DNA from: an uncultured Bacteroidales bacterium
GTDB taxonomy: Bacteria > Bacteroidota > Bacteroidia > Bacteroidales > Bacteroidaceae
Reading direction: 5' to 3'
Length of the DNA stretch: 36,260 nt
Assembly (NCBI GenBank): GCA_902760965.1
Contig: CACWIN010000018.1
Coordinates: forward strand, 1 to 36,260
This document shows, piece by piece, positions 16,118 to 24,230 of the stretch (its first letter is position 1; every line of letters starts with the position of its first letter). Under the pieces are notes generated by a model that was not told where the DNA came from, made no database searches, and was given only the letters and a program-made list of their open reading frames with translations. The position numbers and the translations under genes were made by a program.

Positions 16118-17583
16118 CTTTGTGCCCCTCTTTCTGCACTTGTGACGATGTACGAGCCCTGGGGTAGGTCGCTTAGGGATTCGAATTCACCAATATATAC
16201 TCCTGTTATGGTGTGGACGGTGTATTTGGGGGTTTCTATGAAAGTTGAATTTACCGGAGTATTATATAGGTAGGAGTGGGGATCCAGGTAGGTGTCCAGG
16301 TGGCAGCTTAGGCGGTTTAGGGATTTGGAGAAGCCTTTCTTTTCTTTTATTTGGTTGGGGTGGGACTGGCTGAACGCAAAGCCTCGAATGTTGGTGTCCT
16401 TGCCTACAAGGAACCAGGCGTCGGTTTCAAAGCCCGATTGGGCTTGCGGATCCTGGCCAGAGACTACGGGATCGTTCCAGGTTACGTCAACGCCGTACCA
16501 CTTGTTGTCGTCCATACGCACCTCGTTCCACATGTGGGCTTCGCGCTCGGTGTTGGGGGCCGAACAGGCATCACCAATCACCAGAATTGCGGGAATGCCG
16601 GCGGCATCGGCCAGGACTTTGAATGCGCGGGCGTAACCTTCGCACACGGGCCCGCGGTCACCAACGCTGCCTTTAAGCGCGCTCATGGGACTCCTTATTA
16701 TATCGGGTTCGTGCTCCTGCCCCAGGGCCGTGCTGTAGCAGTTGTGGTTGGTAAGCCAGTCATTCAGGTATTTTGCCTTATCGTAAGAGCTGCCCGCGGG
16801 CATGCCGTTCAGAATATCGGACACATACTGCTTGTATTCCAATACCGCATCCTTAAGCGCAGCCGGGTCCTGATAATCCTCAATCCTGATGTCAAAATTA
16901 TCGTCCGATGTTGCATAGTACTTAAGGATAAAACTGGCATCGTAAGTGAACTTGAAATACACAACTCCATTGCCCACCTGGGCCTGTATTGCAGTGCTGG
17001 AGTGCCAGGATGATTCGTAACCAGTCCAGAATGCCTGCGGATTGTCATAATCCAGGCACATCTGCAGGTAAGGCATAAAAAGCTTCATGGTATCCTGTAC
17101 CTCAGGGAGATAAGTATAGTCAGTAGCAAAATCGGTCATAAGGTAATCCATGAGTTCGGCAGTTGACCAACTTGTAGGATACTGGAATACGTATCGTGGT
17201 GTCTCCCAATGCTTTATAGGAATATAATAGCCCATAACATCGCTCTCATTAATAGTGCCGAATTGCGCAAGGGTGGGGTTCGAAAGATAGTTGTCGGCAC
17301 CGTTCAGAACATCGTTCACCGCTTTTTGGTAATCATTGTAAAATTTGATAAGGTTGTCCGGCATATTGTAAATACGGTCAATAAACCTTACGGCCGAATC
17401 CTTGGGTTCTGCCAGCGACAACAACGGAGTTCTGATTGATGAGTAATTAGCAATATCACCGCCACAGCCAGTATTAAACCGGAAAATCTGGCTTGACATC
17501 TGTATAGTAATATCCTGGAGCTGATCCTGGGCATTTATGCTGAGGCACATAACAGCCAGAATTGCGGAAATAATCCTTTTCAT
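16081..17583 (-). CDS. Secreted transglutaminase-like protein
   Basis: The start is the ATG at 17583 (500 aa), which gives a clean signal peptide (MKRIISAILAVMCLSINAQ). The transglutaminase-core triad is visible: C314 in GPVCEGYARAF, H350 in AHMWNEV and D366 in VDVTW. Bacterial members are usually proteases or peptide-handling enzymes of the cell surface. The C-terminus contains TITGVYIGEF and GSYIV, like the short tails of Bacteroidales secreted proteins. The last residues (RGAQRGAQRGRFFLCP) are encoded by the dispersed repeat at 16083-16140, so the original stop was lost or overwritten. Confidence 0.82.
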   Translation of the reverse strand: MKRIISAILAVMCLSINAQDQLQDITIQMSSQIFRFNTGCGGDIANYSSIRTPLLSLAEPKDSAVRFIDRIYNMPDNLIKFYNDYQKAVNDVLNGADNYLSNPTLAQFGTINESDVMGYYIPIKHWETPRYVFQYPTSWSTAELMDYLMTDFATDYTYLPEVQDTMKLFMPYLQMCLDYDNPQAFWTGYESSWHSSTAIQAQVGNGVVYFKFTYDASFILKYYATSDDNFDIRIEDYQDPAALKDAVLEYKQYVSDILNGMPAGSSYDKAKYLNDWLTNHNCYSTALGQEHEPDIIRSPMSALKGSVGDRGPVCEGYARAFKVLADAAGIPAILVIGDACSAPNTEREAHMWNEVRMDDNKWYGVDVTWNDPVVSGQDPQAQSGFETDAWFLVGKDTNIRGFAFSQSHPNQIKEKKGFSKSLNRLSCHLDTYLDPHSYLYNTPVNSTFIETPKYTVHTITGVYIGEFESLSDLPQGSYIVTSAERGAQRGAQRGRFFLCP

Positions 17584-17608
17584 ACACTGAATAATTAGTT
17601 TCAACAAG

Positions 17609-17637
17609 CAAATATACAAATATTTTACTTAAGTTTG
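17609..17637. promoter_or_regulatory. Divergent promoter region
   Basis: On the minus strand TATATTTG (17609-17616) is a -7 element for the transglutaminase-like gene. On the plus strand TAAGTTTG (17630-17637) is one for the esterase-like gene at 17663. No clear -33 elements were found. The two -7 elements are 13 bases apart. Confidence 0.45.
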
Positions 17638-17662
17638 CGGCCAACCAACTAAATCACTTTTT

Positions 17663-18649
17663 ATGAAAAGACTGTCTGTCATTATAATGTCAGCTCTGCT
17701 GGCATGCACCCAATTATTTGCAGCTCCCAGCGAAAAGATTCTTGTGTTTTTGTGCTTTGGCCAGTCCAACATGGAGGGCAATGCCGCCGTTGAGGAAATT
17801 GATGACTGGAACGGCCGCCGCTTTCAGAAAATGCTCTGTGCGGACTCCTACGGTACAGACCTGGGTAAATGGGTTTATGCCAAACCGCCGCTGGTACGCA
17901 GCAATACCGGACTAACCCCTGTAGACTATTTTGGCCGATACCTGGTTGACAGCCTTGCCCGCAGTTATCAGGTAAGGGTGGTATGCGTAGCCGTGGCCGG
18001 TTGCTCCATGAAACTTTTTGACAAGAGCACCTATGCCAATTATATAAAAGGTGAGGCCGACTGGATGCAGAACATAGTAAACAACGAGTACGGCGGAAAC
18101 CCCTATCAGCGCCTTATTGATATGGCCAAACAAGCGCAAAAGACTGGCGTTATAAGTGGAATCCTTATCCATCAGGGCGAGACCGACGCCTACAGCGACG
18201 AGTGGATTAACCGTGTAAAGAAAGTTTACAACGATATCCTGACCGACCTGGACCTGAAGGCAGCCAATGTACCTCTGCTTGTAGGTGAGGTTGTTCACGA
18301 AGACCAGAACGGAGCCTGTGCCGGTGCCAATAATACCATAGACCGCGTACCAAACAAAATTCGTACCGCCTATGTGATATCATCCAAGGGTTGCCCCGCT
18401 GGACCCGACCGACTTCATTTCTCGGCCGCCGGTTACCGCATGCTGGGCAAGCGTTACGGCGCCAAAATGTTTGAACTGCTAAAAAAGAAGGGCATTCCAA
18501 CGGCATCGGACGTAAATGAAATTATGGCGGAGCCAGATACTGACAATGCCCCGCAGGGAATATTCGGCATTAACGGACAGCAACTTGAGGCCCCCGTAAA
18601 CGGACTCCAGATAATGGACGGCCGCAAGGTGTACTACTACAACTACTGA
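17663..18649 (+). CDS. Secreted SGNH hydrolase (sialate O-acetylesterase/CE6-like)
   Basis: This 328-aa protein has a signal peptide (about 1-21). The SASA/carbohydrate-esterase-6 pattern is present: FGQSNMEG with nucleophile S35, HQGETDA as the block carrying the active-site Gln/Glu, and the C-terminal D-x-x-H motif PDRLHFSAAGY. The family removes acetyl groups from sialic acids or plant polysaccharides. The tail, GIFGINGQQ then GLQIMDGRKVYYY, resembles the ends of the phosphatase-like proteins in this window. It is divergently transcribed from the transglutaminase-like gene. The substrate is inferred only at family level. Confidence 0.85.
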   Translation: MKRLSVIIMSALLACTQLFAAPSEKILVFLCFGQSNMEGNAAVEEIDDWNGRRFQKMLCADSYGTDLGKWVYAKPPLVRSNTGLTPVDYFGRYLVDSLARSYQVRVVCVAVAGCSMKLFDKSTYANYIKGEADWMQNIVNNEYGGNPYQRLIDMAKQAQKTGVISGILIHQGETDAYSDEWINRVKKVYNDILTDLDLKAANVPLLVGEVVHEDQNGACAGANNTIDRVPNKIRTAYVISSKGCPAGPDRLHFSAAGYRMLGKRYGAKMFELLKKKGIPTASDVNEIMAEPDTDNAPQGIFGINGQQLEAPVNGLQIMDGRKVYYYNY

Positions 18650-18666
18650 TTTTATAGCGCTCAAAG

Positions 18667-18697
18667 TTGTGTGATTGGTCATATTTGCTTAACTTTG
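18667..18697 (+). promoter_or_regulatory. Promoter of the polysaccharide dehydratase gene
   Basis: TTG at 18667-18669 and TAACTTTG at 18690-18697 are 20 bases apart, a good match to the Bacteroides -33/-7 consensus. The ATG is at 18722, giving a short leader. Confidence 0.6.
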
Positions 18698-18721
18698 CCA
18701 GGATTCTGACGTTATGCATTT

Positions 18722-20653
18722 ATGAAAAATTACATCAGAGAATTTTCGGACTGGTATTTTACCAGAAAAGCTCTTCCGTTCTGGGGCATCCTGCTGTTGG
18801 ATTGCGTTTGCGTTTCGGTTTCGTTTCTCATTACCATTTTCCTTGCAAATTTGACCAGTGATTCATCTACAATGTTTCACAACGGCATTTTGCCTATAGT
18901 TTACGGTTATCTGGTAACGATTTTCCTTTTCTGCTGCTTTTTCAGGATTTTCCGCACATACAAGGGCGTAATAAGGTATTCAAACTTTAAGGATCTGCGC
19001 GATGTGATTTATGCCGTAACGTTGGCCTCACTTTCGTGCATTCTGGTATCGCAGACCCTTATCAATTTTGACATTGAATGCGTTATAATGTTCAAGCCCA
19101 GAGGGTATTTTCTGTTGTATGCCCTTTCAACCTTGAGCCTTATCTTTATGAGAATGCTGGTCAGAATGGTGTTTGAAAAAACCCGTTCGGTCGATGCCGC
19201 TCACGGAGTATTCATTTACGGCGTGCTTGAGGGCGGCATAAGCCTTGCCAAGAGCCTTATAAATCAGGACGTTAAAAAATATGAGCTAAAGGGTTTTGTA
19301 AGCCCGTCGGGCGATTTTGTGGGACAGAGCCTGCTGAATGTTCATGTGTATGCCGATGACGAAAATCTTATAGGCATAATGAAGGAGAACGAGGTCTCAA
19401 CACTCATGGTAAGCCCTGTCCAGACAAACCATTTCCGTGACAAGCAGGACCTTATAAACAACCTGATTGATGCCGGCATAAAGATTTGGGTTGTGCCCGA
19501 TGCCGAAGAGTGGGACGGCAAGACTCAGATAAGCCACAGTATGATGCATGAGGTTGAGATTGAGGACCTTCTGCCGCGCGATGCCATTGAGATCAATATG
19601 GCCGATATAAGTGACAACCTGCGTGACAAGAGGGTGTTCATTACCGGTGCCGCAGGTTCAATAGGAAGTGAAATGGTACGCCAGATTGCGCATTTCAAGC
19701 CCGCCGAGATGGTACTTGTTGACCAAGCCGAGACCCCCATGCATGACATACGCCTCATGATGGCCGAGAGATACCCCAAGATCAAGGCATACACCATTGT
19801 GGGCAGCATAACCAACAAGGAACACATGGAGTCCATTTTCAAGGCTCACAAGATAGATTACGTGCTTCACGCCGCCGCCTACAAGCATGTGCCCATGATG
19901 GAGGACAACCCCGCCATGGCCATCCAGAACAACGTTGTTGGAACCCGTATCCTTGCCGACCTTGCCGTAAAGTACAACGTAGGCAAGTTTGTAATGATAT
20001 CGACCGATAAAGCCGTGAATCCCACCAACGTGATGGGTTGCTCCAAGCGTATCTGCGAGATTTACTGCCAGTCACTGAATGCTGCAATCCAGAGTGGTCG
20101 CATTAAGGGCGTAACTCAGTTCGTGACAACCCGTTTCGGCAACGTGCTTGGTTCAAACGGCAGTGTAATTCCGCATTTCCGCGAGCAGATAAAGAAAGGC
20201 GGCCCCATTACCGTGACCGATCCCAACATAGAGCGTTTCTTTATGCTTATCCCCGAGGCCTGCAAGCTGGTGCTCGAGGCCGGAACCATGGGCCACGGCG
20301 GCGAGATTTACGTATTTGACATGGGCAAGCCGGTCAAGATTGTGAATCTGGCCAAGCGCATGATTCAGCTTAGCGGAGCCAAGGACGTAAAGATTGTGTT
20401 TACCGGCCTGCGTGACGGTGAAAAGCTATACGAGGAGGTGCTGGCAACAGCCGAGAACACCGTTCCCACCGTACACCCCAAGATCATGATTGCCAAGGTG
20501 CGCGAGTATGACTACGATGTGGCCCTGAGCAACGAGGAGCGTCTGCTCAAGGCATCGTACTCCTTTGATGACATGGAGATTGTACGGATTATGAAGGAGA
20601 TTGTGCCGGAGTATAAGAGTAATAGCTCTAAGTATGAGGTGCTGGATAAATGA
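18722..20653 (+). CDS. Membrane-bound nucleoside-diphosphate-sugar 4,6-dehydratase (WbpM/CapD-type)
   Basis: This 643-aa protein has four hydrophobic spans in the first ~150 residues, a middle CoA-binding-like Rossmann region, and a C-terminal SDR dehydratase with GAAGSIGSE (about 308-316), STDKAVNP and NVMGCSKR. In the last motif Met stands where short SDRs have the catalytic Tyr, the known Ser-Met-Lys arrangement of WbpM-type enzymes. The family converts UDP-GlcNAc to the 4-keto-6-deoxy sugar for capsule, LPS or glycoprotein glycans at the inner membrane. It has its own promoter and precedes rmlB in the same orientation. Confidence 0.92.
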   Translation: MKNYIREFSDWYFTRKALPFWGILLLDCVCVSVSFLITIFLANLTSDSSTMFHNGILPIVYGYLVTIFLFCCFFRIFRTYKGVIRYSNFKDLRDVIYAVTLASLSCILVSQTLINFDIECVIMFKPRGYFLLYALSTLSLIFMRMLVRMVFEKTRSVDAAHGVFIYGVLEGGISLAKSLINQDVKKYELKGFVSPSGDFVGQSLLNVHVYADDENLIGIMKENEVSTLMVSPVQTNHFRDKQDLINNLIDAGIKIWVVPDAEEWDGKTQISHSMMHEVEIEDLLPRDAIEINMADISDNLRDKRVFITGAAGSIGSEMVRQIAHFKPAEMVLVDQAETPMHDIRLMMAERYPKIKAYTIVGSITNKEHMESIFKAHKIDYVLHAAAYKHVPMMEDNPAMAIQNNVVGTRILADLAVKYNVGKFVMISTDKAVNPTNVMGCSKRICEIYCQSLNAAIQSGRIKGVTQFVTTRFGNVLGSNGSVIPHFREQIKKGGPITVTDPNIERFFMLIPEACKLVLEAGTMGHGGEIYVFDMGKPVKIVNLAKRMIQLSGAKDVKIVFTGLRDGEKLYEEVLATAENTVPTVHPKIMIAKVREYDYDVALSNEERLLKASYSFDDMEIVRIMKEIVPEYKSNSSKYEVLDK

Positions 20654-20734
20654 TTTCCCGATCAAAGCTCGCCTAACCGTAGCTTTTAGCGACAAAAAAC
20701 AGAACGAAGTTTTAAATTGAAAATTGAATATTTG

Positions 20735-21907
20735 ATGAAAAGGAATATCATAATTACTGGTGGCGCAGGATTTATTGGAAGTCATGTAGTGCGCTTGTTT
20801 GTGAACAAATACCCGGAGTATAAGATTATTAACCTGGACAAGCTTACATATGCAGGTAACCTTGATAACCTTAAGGATATTGAGGACAAACCTAATTATG
20901 AGTTTGTAAAGATGGATATATGTGACTTTAACGGAGTGTTGGATTTGATGCGTCGCGAGTGTGTTGATGGCATTATTCATCTTGCAGCCGAGAGTCACGT
21001 AGATCGTTCTATTAAAGATCCGTTCACTTTTGCCCAGACCAACGTTATGGGTACACTGTCTCTCTTGCAGTCAGCAAAAACATATTGGGAATCACAACCG
21101 ACTCCTTATATGATGAGTCCGGACGATGGGAATAATTCTCAATTAATACCCTGCAGGTTTTATCACATCTCCACTGATGAGGTCTATGGAGCCTTGCAAA
21201 TGACTCATCCTGAAGGAATTGAGCCTCCGTTCACAACTAAAGCTTCTAGCGGTGCTCATCATTTGGCTTATGGTGAGAAATTCTTTACCGAGGACCTCAA
21301 GTACCAGCCCCATAGCCCCTACAGTGCCAGCAAGGCCAGCAGCGACCATTTTGTACGCGCATTCCATGACACTTACGGCATGCCTACAATTGTAACAAAC
21401 TGCTCCAATAACTATGGACCCTATCAGTTCCCCGAAAAGCTTATCCCGCTGTTTATCAACAATATCCGTCACCGCAAACCGCTTCCTGTATATGGCAAGG
21501 GCGAGAACGTGCGTGACTGGCTGTATGTAGTTGATCACGCCCGTGCAATAGATGTCATATTCCATCAGGGTAAGATTGCCGAGACCTACAACATTGGCGG
21601 CTTCAACGAATGGAAAAACATTGATATAATCAAGGTTCTAATAAATACCGTTGACCGTCTGTTGGGCAGACCTGAAGGGGCTGATATGGACCTTATCACA
21701 TACGTCACAGATCGTGCCGGTCATGACCTTAGATATGCCATTGATTCAACCAAGTTACAGCGTGAGTTAGGGTGGGAACCCAGCCTCCAGTTTGAAGAGG
21801 GTATTGAAAAGACTGTAAAGTGGTACCTGGATAATCAGGCGTGGGTTGATAATGTGACCAGCGGCGAGTACCAAAAGTACTACGATTCAATGTACAAAGG
21901 AAGATAA
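20735..21907 (+). CDS. rmlB: dTDP-glucose 4,6-dehydratase RmlB
   Basis: This protein has 390 aa from the ATG at 20735; the upstream TTG at 20717 lies in AT-rich spacer DNA. Motifs: NAD-binding TGGAGFIGSH, HISTDEVYG and YSASKAS (Tyr and Lys of the active site). It makes dTDP-4-keto-6-deoxyglucose from dTDP-glucose, the second step of dTDP-rhamnose and related sugars. rmlA and rmlC lie 3 kb downstream, separated by other genes. The first ~560 bases use AT-richer codons than the rest, hinting at a mosaic. The stop codon TAA is shared with a copy of the dispersed repeat. Confidence 0.93.
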   Translation: MKRNIIITGGAGFIGSHVVRLFVNKYPEYKIINLDKLTYAGNLDNLKDIEDKPNYEFVKMDICDFNGVLDLMRRECVDGIIHLAAESHVDRSIKDPFTFAQTNVMGTLSLLQSAKTYWESQPTPYMMSPDDGNNSQLIPCRFYHISTDEVYGALQMTHPEGIEPPFTTKASSGAHHLAYGEKFFTEDLKYQPHSPYSASKASSDHFVRAFHDTYGMPTIVTNCSNNYGPYQFPEKLIPLFINNIRHRKPLPVYGKGENVRDWLYVVDHARAIDVIFHQGKIAETYNIGGFNEWKNIDIIKVLINTVDRLLGRPEGADMDLITYVTDRAGHDLRYAIDSTKLQRELGWEPSLQFEEGIEKTVKWYLDNQAWVDNVTSGEYQKYYDSMYKGR

Positions 21908-21921
21908 CCGTCCCCAATGGC
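21906..21921 (+). repeat. Partial GGGGACGGTTC-family repeat at the rmlB stop
   Basis: AACCGTCCCCAATGGC, the right half of the consensus repeat, begins on the last two bases of the rmlB stop codon. Confidence 0.85.
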
Positions 21922-21935
21922 TCGCTCAAGATAAA

Positions 21936-22463
21936 ATGGAGAATTTAAATTGGTTTGCTTTGCGCGCGTTCTGGAACAAGACCCAAAGCCTGATAGATCA
22001 GATCAATAAGGCTGGGTTCAAAACCTATTACGCAATCCGCACAATAGACAGCATGGAAGGCGGCAACCTGGAGTATAAACAGGAACCACTCATGTCGGGA
22101 CTGCTGTTTGTGCAGTGCACCATGGACTGGCTGCAGAATTTTAAGCAAAAGCACATAAACCAATTCATGATATACACCGATGCTGCGACCGGCAAGCCCG
22201 CTCCAATACGCGACAGCGAGATGGATGTATTCATCATGGTAACATCTGCGCAAAACAATGACGGACAGCAAGTTATAGAGGTCCTTGAACCCAAACCACA
22301 ATACGCCAAGGGTGATTTGGTTCGCGTAACCCAAGGCCTGTACAAAGGTGCCACCGGCATAGTTAAACGCATCAAAAAAGACCGCAAACTATTAGTCTCA
22401 ATATACGGCGTAGCCGTTGTGGCGATTAGCCACATTCCGATGTGTTACTTGGAGAAAATTTGA
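21936..22463 (+). CDS. UpxY-type transcription antiterminator (NusG paralogue)
   Basis: This 175-aa protein has an N-terminal NGN-like domain (NWFALRAFWNKTQ at the start) and a C-terminal KOW motif (YAKGDLVRVTQGLYKGATGIV). Bacteroides UpxY proteins bind RNA polymerase and prevent early termination in the leader of their own capsule operon, and they are normally the first gene of that operon. Here it follows rmlB by 28 bases and is followed by strong hairpins and about 800 bases without a solid gene. It thus appears cut off from the operon it would serve, or it acts on the rml cluster beyond (inference). Confidence 0.88.
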   Translation: MENLNWFALRAFWNKTQSLIDQINKAGFKTYYAIRTIDSMEGGNLEYKQEPLMSGLLFVQCTMDWLQNFKQKHINQFMIYTDAATGKPAPIRDSEMDVFIMVTSAQNNDGQQVIEVLEPKPQYAKGDLVRVTQGLYKGATGIVKRIKKDRKLLVSIYGVAVVAISHIPMCYLEKI

Positions 22464-22464
22464 G

Positions 22465-22531
22465 GCCATTGGGGACGGTTCTGTTTGGCTCGTTTTTAAC
22501 AAACGTGCCAAACAGAACCGTCCCCAATGGC
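22465..22531. repeat. Large inverted repeat of the GGGGACGGTTC family after UpxY
   Basis: Arms 22465-22489 and 22507-22531 are perfect 25-bp reverse complements. The spacer continues pairing (CGTTT / AAACG) around a TTAAC loop, giving a hairpin of about 31 bp. It begins one base after the UpxY stop. Read on the minus strand, the left arm plus spacer matches the 39-bp copies at 23205 and 24745 except at one base. Confidence 0.95.
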
Positions 22532-22547
22532 GCGTCCCCAACAGCAT

Positions 22548-22611
22548 AAACCTCCCCAGGGAATCGATAGCTGGGGAGGTTTGAGGCTTTTGCCAAAGAT
22601 TGTTAATCTTT
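22548..22611 (+). terminator. Two tandem hairpins, probable terminators
   Basis: The first stem is AAACCTCCCCAG (22548-22559) with CTGGGGAGGTTT (22571-22582), 12 perfect pairs. The second is AAAGATT (22595-22601) with AATCTTT (22605-22611). U-runs are short, so efficiency is uncertain. They could end the dehydratase-rmlB-UpxY transcript, or form the leader barrier that UpxY overcomes. Confidence 0.55.
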
Positions 22612-22627
22612 AGCTCCGCCCCTTTTC

Positions 22628-22768
22628 ATGGAACTAGATATGCCTAGATATTAGACTAGAGTTATCCCATGGCAAGATTCTAATGGTATTAGATTTGATC
22701 TGATACCAATTGTTTACAATGATGTTACGAAAAGATATATTATAAATCTATGGAGATCAATTAAATAG
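22628..22768 (+). pseudogene. Gene remnant with internal stop
   Basis: An ATG at 22628 opens a frame of 46 codons with one stop (TAG at 22652). After the stop the frame reads as ordinary protein (for example IPWQDSNGIRFDLIPIVYND). I do not recognise the family. It looks like a decayed gene piece, which suits the patchy composition here, but short frames like this can arise by chance. Confidence 0.3.
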
Positions 22769-22894
22769 CATAGCAACATCCGGTTGGATCCAGACGTTCT
22801 CTACGTTCTTAAATAAATAGTGATGGTTCTGATTACTGCCGATGCCAATAAACCGGCCAGCCAAAGCAGATAATGGTAAGATTTTTTTAATCAT
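22757..22894 (-). CDS. Possible small ORF, unknown
   Basis: A 45-codon minus-strand frame from an ATG at 22894 encodes a peptide starting MIKKILPLSALAGRF and ending VWIQPDVAMLFN. The amino-acid pattern looks protein-like, but no promoter, family or partner supports it. It could be the front end of a truncated gene. The rest of the gap, 22895-23030, holds two imperfect 20-bp direct repeats (AGCCGCA..., at 22924 and 22960) and no gene that I can see. Confidence 0.25.
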   Translation of the reverse strand: MIKKILPLSALAGRFIGIGSNQNHHYLFKNVENVWIQPDVAMLFN

Positions 22895-23035
22895 AATCAG
22901 GTTTAGAAATTAGTATGTATTAGAGCCGCACATCGTTGAGCGACATAGCAAATTTATGTAGCCGCATATTGTTACGCAAACTTCATGGTGAATAGTTTAT
23001 AAGATTAACATAATTTTAACAATTGGCATTTTTTC

Positions 23036-23067
23036 TTGCCGATTGATAAAAACTTTTCATATCTTTG
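23036..23067 (+). promoter_or_regulatory. Promoter of the PIN cassette
   Basis: TTG (23036-23038) and TATCTTTG (23060-23067) are 21 bases apart, matching the -33/-7 consensus. The start of transcription would be near 23074, giving a leader of about 190 bases before the small gene at 23262. Confidence 0.6.
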
Positions 23068-23108
23068 ACCAAAACAAATATCAAAATCAGCAAATAAACT
23101 CTATACAG

Positions 23109-23124
23109 AGCGGCGTCAGCCGCT
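23109..23124 (+). promoter_or_regulatory. Short GC hairpin in the PIN-cassette leader
   Basis: AGCGGC-GTCA-GCCGCT forms a perfect 6-bp stem with a four-base loop in otherwise AT-rich leader sequence, about 40 bases after the -7 element. It could affect mRNA stability or act as a control site. Confidence 0.4.
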
Positions 23125-23175
23125 GTGAAGTAGGAAAACGATTAAAAATATAGATAACAAAAGAGAAAAAATGAT

Positions 23176-23243
23176 GCCAAACGGAACCGTCCCCAATGGC
23201 CCCGAATGTTAAAAACGAGCCAAACGGAACCGTCCCCAATGGC
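23176..23243 (+). repeat. Two direct copies of the dispersed repeat
   Basis: Copies at 23176-23200 and 23219-23243 are identical over 25 bp, both running GCCAAACGGAACCGT then CCCCAATGGC. With 14 upstream bases, the second copy (23205-23243) is identical over 39 bp to 24745-24783. Confidence 0.95.
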
Positions 23244-23261
23244 ACTAAAAATTCAAAAACT

Positions 23262-23405
23262 ATGAAAACAAAGAAACAAACGCGAGAACAGAAAATTCTG
23301 GAAGCTTCCAGAAAGTCTTCAAGAACGGTTTCGTCTGCTAGAGCATTTTTAATCTCAGCTGGAATCATTACTGAAGATGGTGAGTTATCTCCTATTTACA
23401 AGTAA
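23262..23405 (+). CDS. Small basic protein (47 aa), unknown
   Basis: The start is the ATG at 23262; frames extending upstream run through the repeat copies and are not credible. The protein begins MKTKKQTREQK, is Lys/Arg-rich in its first half, contains SSARAFLISAGI and ends ELSPIYK. Small proteins of this shape occur beside toxin-type genes in Bacteroidales, but I cannot name a family. It lies 46 bases before the 258-aa gene and inside the cassette bounded by the 39-bp repeats, so it may be part of the PIN module. Confidence 0.55.
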   Translation: MKTKKQTREQKILEASRKSSRTVSSARAFLISAGIITEDGELSPIYK

Positions 23406-23451
23406 AAGAGAAATGATTTAATCCATGAATAAATATTAAGTTTGCAAAACT

Positions 23452-24228
23452 ATGGAACCTAAAACAGGAAAAATTGAGATTCATATTACCGGTAAAAACG
23501 GTAATGAAGTTCTATCCCCTGATAATTTTGATATCAGGGAGGTTAGGAAATTGCTTGATGGAATAGAGGATATGCTATTCCCAAACAGCAAGACAGGACG
23601 ACCTACAATATCATATAGTGTAGAATCCGGTTCTGTCAAGAACGTATTCAGAACAAGTTTACAGGCTGTAGCATCTTTTACTGCAGTCTTGAATATGATA
23701 GCATCAGAGCAGTCAATAGATAATCTTGAAGTAACCACAGCCAGGGCCTTTGAAACGATACAGCAGTCTGCTAAACAGAGCAATTACTCTTTTGAGTTTA
23801 CAACATCGCAAGTAGAAGGCGCAATACTAGAAATAACTCCCGAGACCAACTATTTCAGGAATGAGGATCTTTGGGCCGATGCAGAATTCTTCTTTTACGG
23901 TGAATTGACTGATGCCGGTGGAAAAAATGATGCAAACATTCATCTGGTAACTAAAGAAGCAGGTACGCTTTACATAGATGTAGACAAGGAATTCCTTAAA
24001 CAACAGGATCAAAACATATTGTATAGGGAATATGGCGTACGTGTTCAGGGTAAGCAGAATATTGCTACTGGAGAACTTGACAAGAAAAATCTCAAATTGA
24101 TAGAACTTGTTGATTATAATACCCGGTTTGATGAACAATACCTTTCTGCTCTAATATCAAAAGTGGGAAACAAGTTCAAAGGGGTTGATGTTGACAATTG
24201 GGTTAATGAAATAAGAGGAAAAGCATAA
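23452..24228 (+). CDS. Unknown protein paired with a PIN-domain gene
   Basis: This 258-aa soluble protein has no signal peptide or membrane span. It starts KTGKIEIHITGKNG, with predicted strands, then a helical middle (AFETIQQSAKQ) and a C-terminal strand-rich part ending DNWVNEIRGKA. I do not recognise it. The stop is two bases before the PIN-domain gene, so the two are certainly co-transcribed and probably coupled. It is much larger than classic VapB antitoxins and shows no DNA-binding motif I can identify. It could be an antitoxin of a new type, a sensor, or a protein guided to a target with the nuclease. Confidence 0.75.
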   Translation: MEPKTGKIEIHITGKNGNEVLSPDNFDIREVRKLLDGIEDMLFPNSKTGRPTISYSVESGSVKNVFRTSLQAVASFTAVLNMIASEQSIDNLEVTTARAFETIQQSAKQSNYSFEFTTSQVEGAILEITPETNYFRNEDLWADAEFFFYGELTDAGGKNDANIHLVTKEAGTLYIDVDKEFLKQQDQNILYREYGVRVQGKQNIATGELDKKNLKLIELVDYNTRFDEQYLSALISKVGNKFKGVDVDNWVNEIRGKA

Positions 24229-24230
24229 CT

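Noticed and set aside
17584-17619. N-terminal extension of the transglutaminase-like protein
   Set aside because: It would place 12 residues before a perfect signal peptide and overlaps the -7 promoter element.
23171-23209. Tiny frame ATGATGCCAAACGG in the PIN-cassette leader
   Set aside because: It consists of repeat sequence only and ends after 12 codons; at most a leader peptide, with no evidence of translation.
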